A stretch of 64,000 bases of DNA, taken from Polyporus tsugae (lineage: Eukaryota; Basidiomycota; Agaricomycetes; Polyporales; Polyporaceae). Shown piece by piece: positions 9,659 to 20,273 of this stretch. The DNA is taken from the NCBI GenBank assembly GCA_024305745.1, contig JAHRBS010000006.1:622501-686500 (forward strand). Reading direction: 5' to 3'. The notes under the pieces are model-generated. The model worked only from the letters and a program-made list of their open reading frames with translations. It was not told the DNA's origin and made no database searches. Within the stretch, counting starts at the first letter, position 1. The number at the start of each line of letters is the position of its first letter. The position numbers and the translations under genes were made by a program.

Positions 9659-12628
9659 AGTGAAGGAGATAGCGAAGAGCCTGATGGGGAGAGAAGAGCG
9701 AGGGGAGTTTTGGAGAGTGGGGGATGGGGAGGAGAGAGGCACTGACATCTTCCACTTTATAGGTCTGCGACGCCGTGTCGGCATACGCAGTGACCCAAGG
9801 AAGACTTGTGGGTCTGATGGCGGTGTCCCTGTTCCTTCATGAAGGTCAGACACGCCATCAACACCCATTGCCTCGAGGTAAGCACTCAGTACGCCCAAGT
9901 GCCTCACCGTTGAGTACGGTACCCAGGTCCGGTCTCCGGACTTCCATACGGCCTCGAAAATAGCATCTCCACCACTTCCGCGGTGACTAACTATTTTCTC
10001 GATAGCCCACTCGTTGTCTCGGTCTTTGAGCTCAGCGACCTGACTGTCCAATCGACCGGGGAACAATCGGTCATCGTTTGGCGCATGAATCCGCAGAAGC
10101 GACGCGTGGAAGACATCGTGGATTCCTCGTCTGCGCAGGTTGGCTGGCAAGTCGATTCGGTACGAGTTGTTACCGAAATCCCTTGAAATACGATAAGGCC
10201 CGATATATTTTGGTGCCAACTTACGTGCATAACCTTTTGGCAGCGAGATATTCACCGTTGAGATGTACACAAGGTCTCCGGTTGTAAACGGAGCCGGCCG
10301 ACGATGACAGTTAGCGTTGTGAGTCTGTTTCACTCGCGCTGCAATAATCGAGTCGTGCGCGGCCATGACTGCGTTTTTGACCTTCTGCGCGAATGCGCGG
10401 ACACCCGGATACTCATCCCGAGTAGCCGAATCCCAGACCATTGCACGGGGCATGCGTCCAGTGTTCAGAAAGAACGGTGCGAAGCCTGTGCTCCCATTCC
10501 GAGCCAGATTAATCGCGAACTCGATCGCTGGAAGCTTGCTAACCCAATCATGCTGATTAGGGCTGATGCATTGCCTCAACATCTGCCCAATGGTCCGATT
10601 GGCTCGTTCGGCAGAGCCATTAGACTGTGGATGATAAGCACTCGACATGCGGAGCTCCACACCAAGCAGCTTATTCAAGTGAGTCCAAAACAAACTCGTG
10701 AACAAGACATCTCGATCACTGATGATCGATTCTGGCATGCCATGGTGCTTGTACACCTTGGTGAACATTAGTTCCGCGACTTCGGGTGCTTTGTAAGTCT
10801 GCCGACTTGGCACCAGATGAACCATGCCCGAATGCAAGTCAATCACCGTTGTGATCTCGTCGAAAGTACCGTCCCGGTTGGATGATTCAGGTAGTGGCCC
10901 GACGAAGTTGACCGCAATGGCCTGCCACGGCCATGAAGGCACTGAGAGCGGGTTCAGCAGGCCGTAAGGTTTCTGGTTGTTGGGTTTACTCTGCTTACAA
11001 GTCATGCATGACTCACAGTACTTCTGGACATCCGGAGTCATCGATTTCCACCACAAATGGTCGCGCAGCAATGTCAGGGTGCGGTGAGTTCCGAGATGCA
11101 CTAATAGCAAGTGCGCGTGCCTGATGACGATCTCCCTAGCATTCCGATCATTGATTTGGATGTTTGGTATGCACAGGAGCAGCTTGTGGTTGTCCCGGAT
11201 GAATATTAACCCATCCTTGACCAGGAAGTTCTTGAATTCCTTTGGCTTTTCAGCAATTGAGCCGAAGAACTTATCTTCACTGTAGCGACCCTTCAGAGCC
11301 TCAAGTAAGTCGAGTCCTTCTGTGTTCTGTGAAAGGTAGCTCATGAACTGGTTTTCCTGCTCCAGCGGCGGCGGAACAGGGTCATATTCGTCTGGCGTTA
11401 CCACTTGGTTTCTCGGATCATGCTGACCATTTGCTGAGTCCGTAGGACCCGCGCCCTCCTGTCGCCCTCCACTCAGAACATGGAGGGTGACACGTTTGAT
11501 TCGTTTCGAAAACTCGTGCGCGGTCTCAGGGCGACCAGTTTCAGCAGGCAGAACCTTGGCGCGTGCACGCTGTGCGCTGCGCGCACCCTGTCCATCGACA
11601 ATGCGAGGTGCAATCAATACGGGAGCGGCGGGTGGGGCCACACCTTCAAGATTTTGATCAGGTGAGTTGTTCAGCCTGTCCGAAGGTGCCGACGGAGTGT
11701 CTGACATGGTGACCACATTGTGTGGAGCTGGAACAGCGGTCGGAGCTCGCTTCCGACGTTCAGGTCGCTCCGGAGCCGTTGGTTTTGGCTGCCGTGGGCG
11801 GAGCACATGAGTCAGAGGAGCAGGAGGCTGCTGGGGTGTCTCACCCATCTCCAGCTCGACGACTGCCTCTGGATCAACAGAAACCGGTGCCGAAATGGCG
11901 AAGCTACTGAGAGTCAACGCGAAGTCGCCATCCTCATCGAACACGGTGTATTTGGATGGCGCACGGACAGTCCCAGGCCGATCATGAGCATAGATGCGAG
12001 AGAGCGCGTCCGCGAGGACGTTTTCAACACCCGGTACATATTCAATGTCGAAATTGAACTCGGAGATATGCTCTAACCATCGCGCTTGCCTGCCGGACAG
12101 GTTGCGCTGCTTCAAGAAGTGAATCAAGCCCTTGTGGTCCGTGACCCAAGTGAACGCGCACCCGAGGAGAATGTCGCGGTGCCTCCGCATGGACTCGACA
12201 CCCATGAGCATCTCAATCTCGTGTATGGGGTAGTTCGACTGTGCTGACGACAGCTTTGCAGAGAAGAAGGCTGCGACCTTTCCCTTCCGGAAGTCATCGC
12301 CTTGCATCACAACACCAGCGATCCCGCCATGCGAGCTGTCGGTGACCAACCAGATGCGCAGAGCCCCTTTGGAGTAGTCAAGTGGGACGTGGTGGTGCTC
12401 GCGGTATGCATGAAGCAGCCGCTTGACCTCATCGAAGGCACGCTGGTGAGTGTAATCCCAGCAAAAGCTCGTCTTGGTGCCCGTGAGGGAGCTAAGGATA
12501 CCCATAGGGATGCGGACGGTAGCGATGTCGTCGGCCAGGTAGCCTACAGAGCCTAGAAACCCCCGCAAGAGCTCGCGGTTAGTGGGGACTTTCCAGTTCA
12601 ACACATTGTCGACCTTATCAGGGTCCAT
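8843..12628 (-). pseudogene. RNase H, integrase, chromodomain and extra C-terminal module, copy 2
   Basis: This is a 1261-residue frame. It opens with the end of the RT connection (WKVPTNRELLRGFLGSVGY). The RNase H has VTDSSHGG, HEIEML, DHKGL and ADALSR. The integrase follows with its HHCC zinc finger (HAHLLLVHLGTH ... CESCMTC). In the integrase core the first catalytic Asp is Asn (AVNFVGPLP, normally DFVGPLP); the second (ISDRD) and the Glu (SAERANR) are present. An integrase C-terminal part and a chromodomain (about 900-960) follow, the latter typical of chromoviruses that target chromatin marks. From Met 991 an extra 271-residue module is in frame. The stop is TAG at 8843-8845. Confidence 0.88.
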
Positions 12629-13426
12629 TCAGATGCCCTTGTCGTCGATGATGCAACCGAGTATTTTCATCTCCGAGCAGAGGAACTTGAGCTTTGTTGC
12701 GCTCAGGTACAGTTCTTCCTTGCGCAAGAGGTCAATCACGAGTTTGACGTGCTTGATGTGCTCTTCGAGCGTGTCCGAATAGACCGAGATGTCGTTGAGG
12801 TAGACATCCAGGAAGACTCCGATGTACAGAGCGAAAATATGGTTCATTAAGGTCTGGTAGGTCGCAACAGCATTGCAATCACCCTGTTGTAGTACCAGGC
12901 TAACCATGTTTCCATCAGGAGTTGTCATCGCGGTGCGCAGGACATGCGAGGGCTCAATTCGGATCTGCTCGTAGGCATCCTTGCCGTCAATCAGCGTCCG
13001 GTATGGCTTGCGCGAAATGCGACGTAGTATGCCCTCCATGTCGGGCAGGGGTGAAGTAACCTTGTGAGTGTTCGTGTTCCGCTCACGGAGGTCGCACACC
13101 ACTCTCAACCGAGGCAGAATGCCCTTCACACCTGTCCCAGGCTTCATCAAAAGCAGCATCAGCGACGTGTTGCACGCATTGGTCATTTTCCAGTGGCCAA
13201 ACTTCAGGTAAGCATCTCGCTTCTCAACCCACAAGTGCCAGAGAGCGTCCAGGCACTTTGATGGCCGCCACGAGTAGATTTTCGACTCATCTTTGAGCGG
13301 AATGGAGTGATTGATTGCCCGGAGTGGCGGCAGCGGTGAGTTGCTTGCCTCCTTGCAAATGGGAGCCGCATACTCACGCAATGCGTTCCGAGCTATCTCC
13401 AGCTTATCGGCGAACATCTCCGCCAC
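12629..13426 (-). pseudogene. Reverse transcriptase segment, copy 2 (YLND active site)
   Basis: This is the Ty3/Gypsy reverse transcriptase core, which makes element cDNA from RNA. Recognisable motifs are DLRERNTNT, SPLPDMEGILRR, LIDGKDAYEQIRI and LQQGDCNA. The catalytic YxDD box reads YLND, so its first Asp is Asn. That Asp binds the metal and the change should abolish polymerisation. The segment starts after TAG (13427-13429) with no ATG (GTG GCG GAG ATG) and ends at TGA (12629-12631) followed by MDPDKV. Relatives have Arg there, so CGA to TGA is likely. Both lesions are CpG-to-TpG changes on one strand. Confidence 0.88.
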
Positions 13427-15505
13427 CTAAGACTCGAGTATGCGAGCCTGTTTGCCTTCAATGGCCAGTGGAGTCGCACTGCCAATGACGACCTTAGTAG
13501 GGTTGAAGCCAGTCAACACACGGTGCTGGTAGAAGAATGGTGTTCTGAGGATCACATTGTAGTTGAGTAAGTTGATGATGTCGAAGTACCTCTTCGAGCA
13601 GATCTGCTGATACTCAAGTTGTGCTGTACAACCATAGTTAATTTTCGCTCTAGATCCTTGCACGGCGAGGTGCAGTGGCATTGGCTTGGCCAGCTTGAAG
13701 GTCTCCATCTTCAACTGGTGCGCTAACTTCGCAGACATGAAGTCAGCCAGGGACCCAGTGTCGAGCAAAGCTCGAGCCGGCTGCCCGTTGATCAGGACAA
13801 CCACAACAATAGGTTCAGGGATCACTCGGCGCAAATCCCGAGGGATTGCAGCGTTCCGTTGGACGGTGAGGTTGTCCTCCTCCTTCCGAGACCGTTTACC
13901 AGGCTGAGTAGCGTTCAGCTCGATGGCGAACTCGACCAGGTCACTCGGAGGCAGTGAGTTGAACAGGGAGTCAAGCTCGCCCTCCAGGTCGTCGAATTCA
14001 AAGCCGGACGGATCAAACTCGGCCTGTCGGCGAAGCGCGGCATGTGCGTACCAGTCTCGGAAGTCAAGACGAGGGTTTTGGAGGAGCTCGCAGCTAATAT
14101 TAGTGCTAATAGCGAGATAATGGTCCAGGATCTCGACCATGTCTCCCAGTTGGAAGCAGCGGAAGCGAGGAAGCAAGGAGTCGTCCTTGAAACCAACCGG
14201 GTACGGCAGAGTTTTGTTCAGACACTGCTCAAGAACTAATGCCATTGCATCTCCTAGCGGTTCTGATGTTCCATCGAGAATGTGAGGTTCTCCTTCGATG
14301 TGCGCGTCGCGCAGGGCCCTCCGGTACATGTTAGGCAAGTCCAGGTTCCCATTCTGAAGTTGTCCAGTCGTGACATAGACATCCAGTTCGAGCGCGGTGC
14401 ATTCAACCGCATACAGATCGTCAGACACTTGCAAGACAACGAAGAACTCGTGCTCGGGTTCCGTGCTCTGTCCTTGCCAGTACGGCCGGTGCCGGTTCAA
14501 GACCTGCTGAGCACGCTGCTTGAGCGCATTTCCAAATGCATACTGCGTCGCTCCGTCAGCTCGGGTACAAGGGAACTCAAGTTCTTCCCAATCAACCTCG
14601 CTGATGCGAATACTGTCATCTTCCACAGGAATAGGGCAAGCTCCGTCAGAGGATGAACTGGTATCCGACATCATTTCCAAGCCGGACATGATGTCCTCGT
14701 CGCATTCAGTCAGGTCGGAGAGGGTGTCCGAGATGGACTGCAACGAAGGCATGTCATCCCAGACATCTTCCAATTCGCTTTCTGACGCTTCTCCCATTGA
14801 GACGAGACCTGCGCTCGCTTCCATGGGTCCGCGGAAGTCCTGAGCGATCAGCTCCCATGCAGGCCAAAGTGTGGGTAACAGGCTATAGTCGAACTCGACG
14901 CTGTTCAAGTGGACCTCGCCGGTCGAAGCGGTCGACTCTGCAAGGCTTCGGAGAGCCTCCGAGTCCTCAAGGATAAGCTCCATGTTGTATGTCGCGACTC
15001 CGGGAGGTGCATCCCGGTTGTTTGAGTGCACTTGCCTCGCCATAGGGCAGTTCCGAGCCATGTGGCCAGGTTCTCCGCAATTGTAGCAGTGGTCGCCATG
15101 GCTGCCGGGCTGGTTGTTCCTTGGCCTCCTGGGCGAAGCACGCTGCTCACGCCTTTGAGGCTGCTGCTGATTGTTTGGTGCGTTGTGTCGCTGCTGTCTG
15201 CCACGCTGATGGTTGTTTGCAGGTGCACGCACCATATTTCCGACGAAAATGGCTTGTTCACGGTCGCGGTGGTGGTTGCGGTCACGATCACGTCTCAAGG
15301 GGTGCCATCCTCGACCCCCCCTACCATGACCGGGCTGACGGTCATCCGGATGAGCTCCCTGCCTCGCAGCAAAGTTGCCAGGGCCAGGAGCGTTGTCGCG
15401 GTGCCGCGGCCGATCATTGTGGTGTGAGCGCGAGCCACGACCATCCGTTGCCTCTCGCGCGAGCTCAATGACCTGAGCACGCGCCTTGACGTCCTCATAC
15501 GGGCT
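13427..15505 (-). pseudogene. Nucleocapsid zinc knuckle and aspartic protease segment, copy 2
   Basis: This is in the same frame as gag, directly after its TAG. It is open for 692 codons; the first ATG is at 15298. A basic stretch leads to a CCHC knuckle (CYNCGEPGHMARNC, about codons 141-154), which binds element RNA in this family. A long acidic spacer follows, then a retropepsin with the catalytic motif ALLDTGS near codon 580. The later protease motif reads NVILRTPF where relatives usually have DVILGTPF, so a conserved Gly is Arg. The segment ends with TAG at 13427-13429, before RT, in frame with it. Confidence 0.8.
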
Positions 15506-17674
15506 CTAGAGAGTCATCATCTGCTTCCACAGCTCACCCTGGATGTACTTATCCAGTCCGAACCAGAAAGCGTCGACGCGCTCCTCATTGCGGTCCATTC
15601 CCAAGATCAGGAACAGGTTCTCGATCTTGTACATGTAAGTCTGGATCAAGCGACCGTTCTGCCGCATGTTGCGGAGCTCTTCACGCATTTTCTGACGGAA
15701 ATTGATAGGAAAACAATAATTGAACAGTCCCACGAGGATATTCTTGAAGGGATACTCTTTCGGGTTGCGAGAGATAGTATTTACATAGAATTCATGCGTG
15801 CGACCCTCCAAGAACCGGGAGATCACAGCGCCGTGCCTCTTAGGCTTCACGCAATAACCATCGAGGTAATCTCGCGCCTGGCCAATGAACCGATTGAACT
15901 CGGCCAAGTCAGGATTTCCGGAGTACTTCTCCGGCTCAGCAGGCTTCAAAACCGGCACATGGAGCGACTTGTACTTCCGGTGCCTGCGTTTCCTCGAGCT
16001 CCGCCGCTTCTTCGAGCCACGGCGGTGCTTACGGCGGCGGCGGCGCCGACGGGAAGAGCTACTGGAGCCGCCCGAGGAGTCGTCCGACGACGAGTCAGAG
16101 TCATCCGATGTTCCGGAGTTAGAGCTGTCTGAGCTAGACAGCTGCGAGGAATCCAACGAGTCCGACGAGCTGCTAGAGCTCAAGGAACTGGGAGAGCTAC
16201 CGGAGTAGCTAGGGTCCTCGCTGTCCGAGTGCTCGGGCAGATCGCAAAGCGTGCGGTTGATGAAGCTGCTAGGCTCAAGCTGAGAGAAAGGCTGCGGGAG
16301 CCTCTTGCCATCGCGCGGGCGAGTATGGTCCTTGGAGCTCCCGGGTAGGAGAGCTTCTTCCACGATGGCAGTGGCCATGCCCTGGGAAGGGTCAGTCAAA
16401 GGGAAGGTGACCTTCGCCTTTGACTTAGACTTCTTCTTAGCCCGAGCCTTGCGCTTCGAGGGCTTCGATGCGGCCTTGAGAGCCTTGCTGATAGATTGGT
16501 CAGCTTGCGCGGTGTCCTCATCCAAAGAGTCCGCCCCAGTGTCCTGGGAGGGAGTAGCGTGCGAACGCTCAGGCTCAGGCTGGTTGGGCGTAGATTGCGC
16601 CCTCCGAGCGGTGTCAAGCTCCCTTCGGAGAGCCGTGATCTGCTGTTCCAGATCCTCGCGCGAGATGGGCTGCACGACAGAAGACCTGCGCATGGTCGTT
16701 TGCTCGGTCGCGGCATCGCGCGCACGACGAGTCGGCCGACCCTTGTCGGATTCGTCAGTGGTGGTTCGTATGGTCGGCTTAGCCCATCGATGCTTTGCTG
16801 CTTTAATCGCAGCATAATACTGGAGGGCTGCCTCTTGGGCCTCACGCTCCTCCTCGCTGTCCTCATCGGAATTGTAATATTCCGATGGCTTATGCGCCGA
16901 AATTTGTGCAAAAGCTCGCCGCTGAGCCTTGGGGTCAAGCTCAGCGGGATTGATGTCGACGGCACCCCAATTGCACGCGTCAACCATCTTACCCTTCGCC
17001 ATAGCAGAAGGTCCTTCACCTCGGGAGGATGAGCTGTCCCGAGGGTTGTTCACGGCGTGCATCCGCTTCTCGATGCGGCCTCGTTCGTCCTTAGTCAGCG
17101 ACTTTTCAGCCGCGTCGACGGCACGCTGTTGCTCGTCATTCAAGGGTGCAGTCCCCGCCGGTGGTACCACGGCCACGCGGGGAGGCGTCTCATCTTGGGG
17201 TGTCGCAGAATCGAGGCTGCGCGCGCGGCGCTTCTTACGATGTACCTCGGTCCACTGACCGCCATCACTGACATCTTCTGACGCGATGTTCATCGCCGTC
17301 AGGCTCGAGCTCGTCTCACGAGTGGGAGGGAACGGAAATATATTTTCCTTGTCCGAGTTGGACAAGGAAGAGACCCCAGCAGTACCAGACTGCGGGGTGT
17401 GACTACGCGGATATGCCTCCCGCCCGTTAGACGGGACAGTGTCTGCTCCGGAGACCCGTGGGTTTGCCTCCTGGTCGCTAAGCGACGCAGTGTCTGCCCC
17501 GACGCGGTGTGGAGCTGCCGAAGCAGCTTCCGATAGCTCGCTGTCGGAAGAGGAGTCAGTCCCACGGGACGGGGAATTTTGGAACGTACCGGGCAGCGGT
17601 GCGAGGCCGCTGTGGGCTCCAGGACGAGGGCCCGAGGCCCGGTTACGCAAGTTGTAACGCAAGCTTGTAGACAT
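15506..17674 (-). CDS. gag (capsid) reading frame, copy 2
   Basis: This is a 722-residue structural protein of the retroelement. The first ~480 residues are charged and low in complexity. A Ser-rich block (about 485-541) is followed by an Arg/Lys block (about 542-568). The retrotransposon gag domain occupies about 585-720 and contains EKYSGNPDLAEFNRFIGQA and FNYCFPINFRQKMREELR, typical of agaricomycete Gypsy capsids. The N-terminal extension makes it longer than usual Gypsy gags. The frame ends at TAG (15506-15508), and the same frame stays open after it into the zinc knuckle region. It is either a gag/pol stop read through at low rate or a nonsense mutation; I cannot separate these. Confidence 0.85.
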   Translation of the reverse strand: MSTSLRYNLRNRASGPRPGAHSGLAPLPGTFQNSPSRGTDSSSDSELSEAASAAPHRVGADTASLSDQEANPRVSGADTVPSNGREAYPRSHTPQSGTAGVSSLSNSDKENIFPFPPTRETSSSLTAMNIASEDVSDGGQWTEVHRKKRRARSLDSATPQDETPPRVAVVPPAGTAPLNDEQQRAVDAAEKSLTKDERGRIEKRMHAVNNPRDSSSSRGEGPSAMAKGKMVDACNWGAVDINPAELDPKAQRRAFAQISAHKPSEYYNSDEDSEEEREAQEAALQYYAAIKAAKHRWAKPTIRTTTDESDKGRPTRRARDAATEQTTMRRSSVVQPISREDLEQQITALRRELDTARRAQSTPNQPEPERSHATPSQDTGADSLDEDTAQADQSISKALKAASKPSKRKARAKKKSKSKAKVTFPLTDPSQGMATAIVEEALLPGSSKDHTRPRDGKRLPQPFSQLEPSSFINRTLCDLPEHSDSEDPSYSGSSPSSLSSSSSSDSLDSSQLSSSDSSNSGTSDDSDSSSDDSSGGSSSSSRRRRRRRKHRRGSKKRRSSRKRRHRKYKSLHVPVLKPAEPEKYSGNPDLAEFNRFIGQARDYLDGYCVKPKRHGAVISRFLEGRTHEFYVNTISRNPKEYPFKNILVGLFNYCFPINFRQKMREELRNMRQNGRLIQTYMYKIENLFLILGMDRNEERVDAFWFGLDKYIQGELWKQMMTL

Positions 17675-17736
17675 GGGTTTTCTTGAGGTTTTCGGAGGGG
17701 ACCAGTTAGATAAGAGAGATAAGCAGAGAGATATAG

Positions 17737-17757
17737 GAGAGAGAGAGAGAGAGAGAG
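17737..17757. repeat. (GA)n microsatellite in the leader of copy 2
   Basis: About ten GA units lie between LTR and gag start, seen as CT repeats on the sense strand. The copy-1 counterpart is at 8298-8318 with the same length, which fits a very recent duplication because such tracts change length quickly. Confidence 0.85.
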
Positions 17758-17839
17758 TCGCCGGGGAGGAAGGCCAAGTTGATCAGACTCGGGGGGATCC
17801 AGTCGGCGACGAGAGAGTTAAGAGTTAAGCGGTAGAGTT

Positions 17840-18199
17840 GATAGTTCTGTCAAAAATATGTCGCGCGGGCAATTCCGGATAAGGAAGGGGACACGCGACA
17901 CGAGAGCGCCCAGCAGAGACAGGTTCAAAGACTGATGATTCTGTTCTGAGTACGCTACCGTATCGTCGCCGTACGGTACGGGTCTTATATACTAAAGTGC
18001 CAGGTACCAGGTAATAAGCCATCAAGACATAATGAGTAAGGACTGGAAGGGTGCATATGGCACACGGGTACAGGATGAGTGAGCAGGGGGAAAGGCGGTA
18101 CGGAAAGGTGAGTAAGTAATCAGGGGAGATATTGGGTGACGGATGGATGGTGCAATGTTGTAGAGTCCGAGCGAGGGAAGCCGAGCGCGGGGCGCTACA
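17840..18199 (-). repeat. LTR of copy 2 (5' LTR); outer end sure, inner end estimated
   Basis: The outer end at 18199 is set by loss of identity with 8760/8761. On the sense strand it starts TGTAGCGCCCC. The inner end is a guess: a CA dinucleotide occurs on the sense strand at 17840-17839, giving an LTR of about 360 bp. A stretch beginning TGGATCC near 17801, which could be a primer-binding site, would instead give a longer LTR. Both window copies are followed by the same internal sequence, so comparison inside the window cannot fix this end. Confidence 0.6.
17984..17993 (-). promoter_or_regulatory. TATA box in the LTR of copy 2
   Basis: The sense strand reads AGTATATAAG about 210 nt inside the LTR start, a good match to a TATA box for element transcription. 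The equivalent site in the shared LTR is at 8545-8554. Position and sequence are seen; its use as promoter is inferred from LTR biology. Confidence 0.55.
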
Positions 18200-18448
18200 C
18201 GCTTCAGGTTCAATCCGCCGCCGGCTCATAGGAGGACGTGATCATGGGTCTAAAACATGGCTGCAGAAGGATGTCAATCGTCGACTACAAGGAACGTCAC
18301 GCTTCTTCTCCATCGAAACATACCGTCACGAGCTTGGCCGGGAATGCATTCACCGACGGGGGTCGCGCGCCGCTGCCTATCAAGCGGCCCGTAGTGAGTA
18401 GAGGCATATATACATATACCAGGCTCTAAGGACGTCGCACGGGGAGCA
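18200..18448. other. Right flank of the retroelement and promoter of the GDSL gene
   Basis: No gene is seen. The sequence starts CGCTTCAGG immediately after the LTR end. If the element made a target-site duplication, CGCTT should recur beyond the 3' LTR of copy 1, outside the window. The right part holds the promoter of the esterase gene. Confidence 0.5.
18404..18416 (+). promoter_or_regulatory. TATA box upstream of the GDSL esterase
   Basis: GCATATATACATA lies about 35-45 bp before the ATG at 18449. The element LTR ends only 250 bp upstream of the ATG, so the retroelement may have replaced part of the original promoter. Confidence 0.5.
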
Positions 18449-19640
18449 ATGGCTCCCACTCGTTTTGTGCTGCTCCAAGCCCTTGTTTGGACTGCGACCG
18501 TCCGGGATGCCTTCGCGCGCATCACCGATGTGGTTCTATTTGGTGATTCGTACACAGGTGCGTGTTTGGTTTTCCCTGTTTGCTCAAATGCTTAACGATA
18601 GGCAGACCAGTCTCGTTCTCACAGCATCTCAAATGGAACGTACCCTGGAAAGGACTACCAGGAGATCTATCCCCCGGTATGCCTTACTTCCTCCTAGGAT
18701 CCCGCTGAAGAGTGTACTGACGTATATCGCAGGCCGACACGGCCGCCAATGGCGGCTTCCAATGGCCATTCTACCTCGGCCTGTACGGCAACTACACGAT
18801 CTGGAACTACGCCGTGGGCGGTGCCGTCTGTTCCAACGAGCTCACACCTCCCCTTGGTATCCCGGACGTCGTCTCCGGGCAGCAGGCCTGGTTCGTCCAG
18901 GACCACGTCGCCCATAATGGCACCCGCGACCAAAAGCTCATCCTCGACCCCTCCTCCTTCGTCGTCGTCGTCTTCATCGGCACCAATGACGTCGGGATCA
19001 ACAACTTCGTCACCAACGACCAGCGCCTGAACGTCTCCCTCCCGGACGTCGCCGACTGCCAGCTCGACACCCTCCGCGCCCTGCACGCGCTCGGCGCGCG
19101 CCAGTTCATCGTGAACTCGCTCATCCCGCTCCAGCTCACGCAGCTGTACGGCGGCTCGTCCGCCCCGGTGATCTACTACCCCTCCCCGCCGCACAACGGG
19201 ACAGCATGGCACCGCGAGATGACGAACCTCGTGCACAGCCTGAATCGAATAGTGCGCGACGGGGTGCGTGCGCTGGACGCGAAGTGGCGCGCCGGGGACG
19301 GCGGGAGCGTGCGGTGGTTCGACACGTACGGGTTCTTCGAGGAGATGTATGATAACCCGACGGGGTTCTTCAATGGCAGCATACCGGCGAACGTGACGGG
19401 GCATTGCCACCAGTGCCCGGATCCGGACGATTGGAGGCAGTGCGGAATGTGAGTACCGTACTTACCTTCGCTAGTTTGTGCGAGGGGGAGTTGGTTGCTG
19501 ACAATGCTTGTAGCGGAGACTGTACGGCGGAGGAGCGGGATTCGTACATGTGGTGGGACGAGCTACATCCGAGCGAGCAGACGGGGAGGAACCTGGCTGC
19601 GGAGATGCACAGGAAGATTGAAGGGAAGTCGAAGTACTGA
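18449..19640 (+). CDS. Secreted GDSL (SGNH) esterase, CE16-like
   Basis: Predicted serine esterase that removes acetyl groups or other esters from carbohydrates outside the cell; the family assignment is from motifs. Four exons (18449-18557, 18606-18676, 18733-19448, 19514-19640) with GT-AG introns sum to 340 residues. Residues 1-24 form a likely signal peptide. Block I is VLFGDSYTD with the nucleophile Ser. Block II Gly is in YAVGGAVC. Block III is GTNDVG with the oxyanion Asn. Block V is DELHPSEQ near the C-terminus, giving the Asp and His of the triad. Paired cysteines in CHQCPDPDDW and in GDC may form disulfides. All catalytic residues are present, so it should be active. It is the first gene to the right of the retroelement array. 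Confidence 0.88.
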
Positions 19641-20273
19641 ATTCGTTGTTTTGATGGCCCATTCCCATCTCCAAGTGCGAGTGGTGAGGGATTACAGTGT
19701 AAGCTTCCCCGACAACTTGTGCGTATACTGTACATTACCGCCAAACCTGTGCACAGAGGGCCATATCTCGGGAGACTGCCAACGTCGACCTTGAGCGCAG
19801 ACAGCTAATGGCCAGGGGTAATAATGATCTGATACGCAAAAAGGGGGACGTGGAACGCTTCTCTTCGCTGTGCTGGGTATTCCAGCGTGATGCCGGTACT
19901 GATACGGTTTGACCACACTTGGCACGCTGTGCGACCGGCTGTACACATGTCGTGGCAATTGCTGCCTTGCCCGCTCCATGACTCATCCTCCATATGGAGA
20001 CAGTATTAAAGCGAACATCCTGGTGACACTGAGTGCAACTCCTTCATCCTCGTCGCCGACTGTAGCCCCCTACGCCTTCGTTTGAACTCGAGTTGGTCAT
20101 ACACGCGGGCGCTCTCAAACTCGTGCGTTACTTATCTCACTCTTACCTGGGTATATGCTGATGTTCAATCTCCCCCAGGATTAGCTTACTCTGAAGGTCC
20201 GTGCAGGAACATATTCATCGGTTGCGCTGCACTGACAGGACTTTGATCTGAAGGGCACGGTTGGGACGACGTC
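19641..20273. other. Intergenic region between esterase and HET gene
   Basis: I see no coding exon, RNA gene or repeat here. It should hold the esterase 3' UTR and the HET gene promoter. Confidence 0.5.

Larger units (their letters stand above)
8401..18199 (-). mobile_element. Ty3/Gypsy LTR retrotransposon, copy 2 (complete LTR to LTR)
   Basis: The sense strand is minus and starts at 18199, where the LTR begins TGTAGCGCCCC. The same outer LTR end recurs at 8760, which defines the shared 3' LTR. The internal frame from 17674 to 8843 is one reading frame of 2944 codons, broken only by stops at 15506-15508, 13427-13429 and 12629-12631. The domain order is that of a chromovirus: gag, CCHC knuckle, aspartic protease, RT, RNase H, integrase, chromodomain. 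Key residues of RT and integrase are replaced (see the entries), so this copy is probably not autonomous. No target-site duplication can be tested because the left flank lies outside the window. Confidence 0.93.

Noticed and set aside
18205..18225. B-box-like GGTTCAATCC beside the LTR as a truncated tRNA
   Set aside because: The flanks do not form a T stem and no other tRNA part is present.
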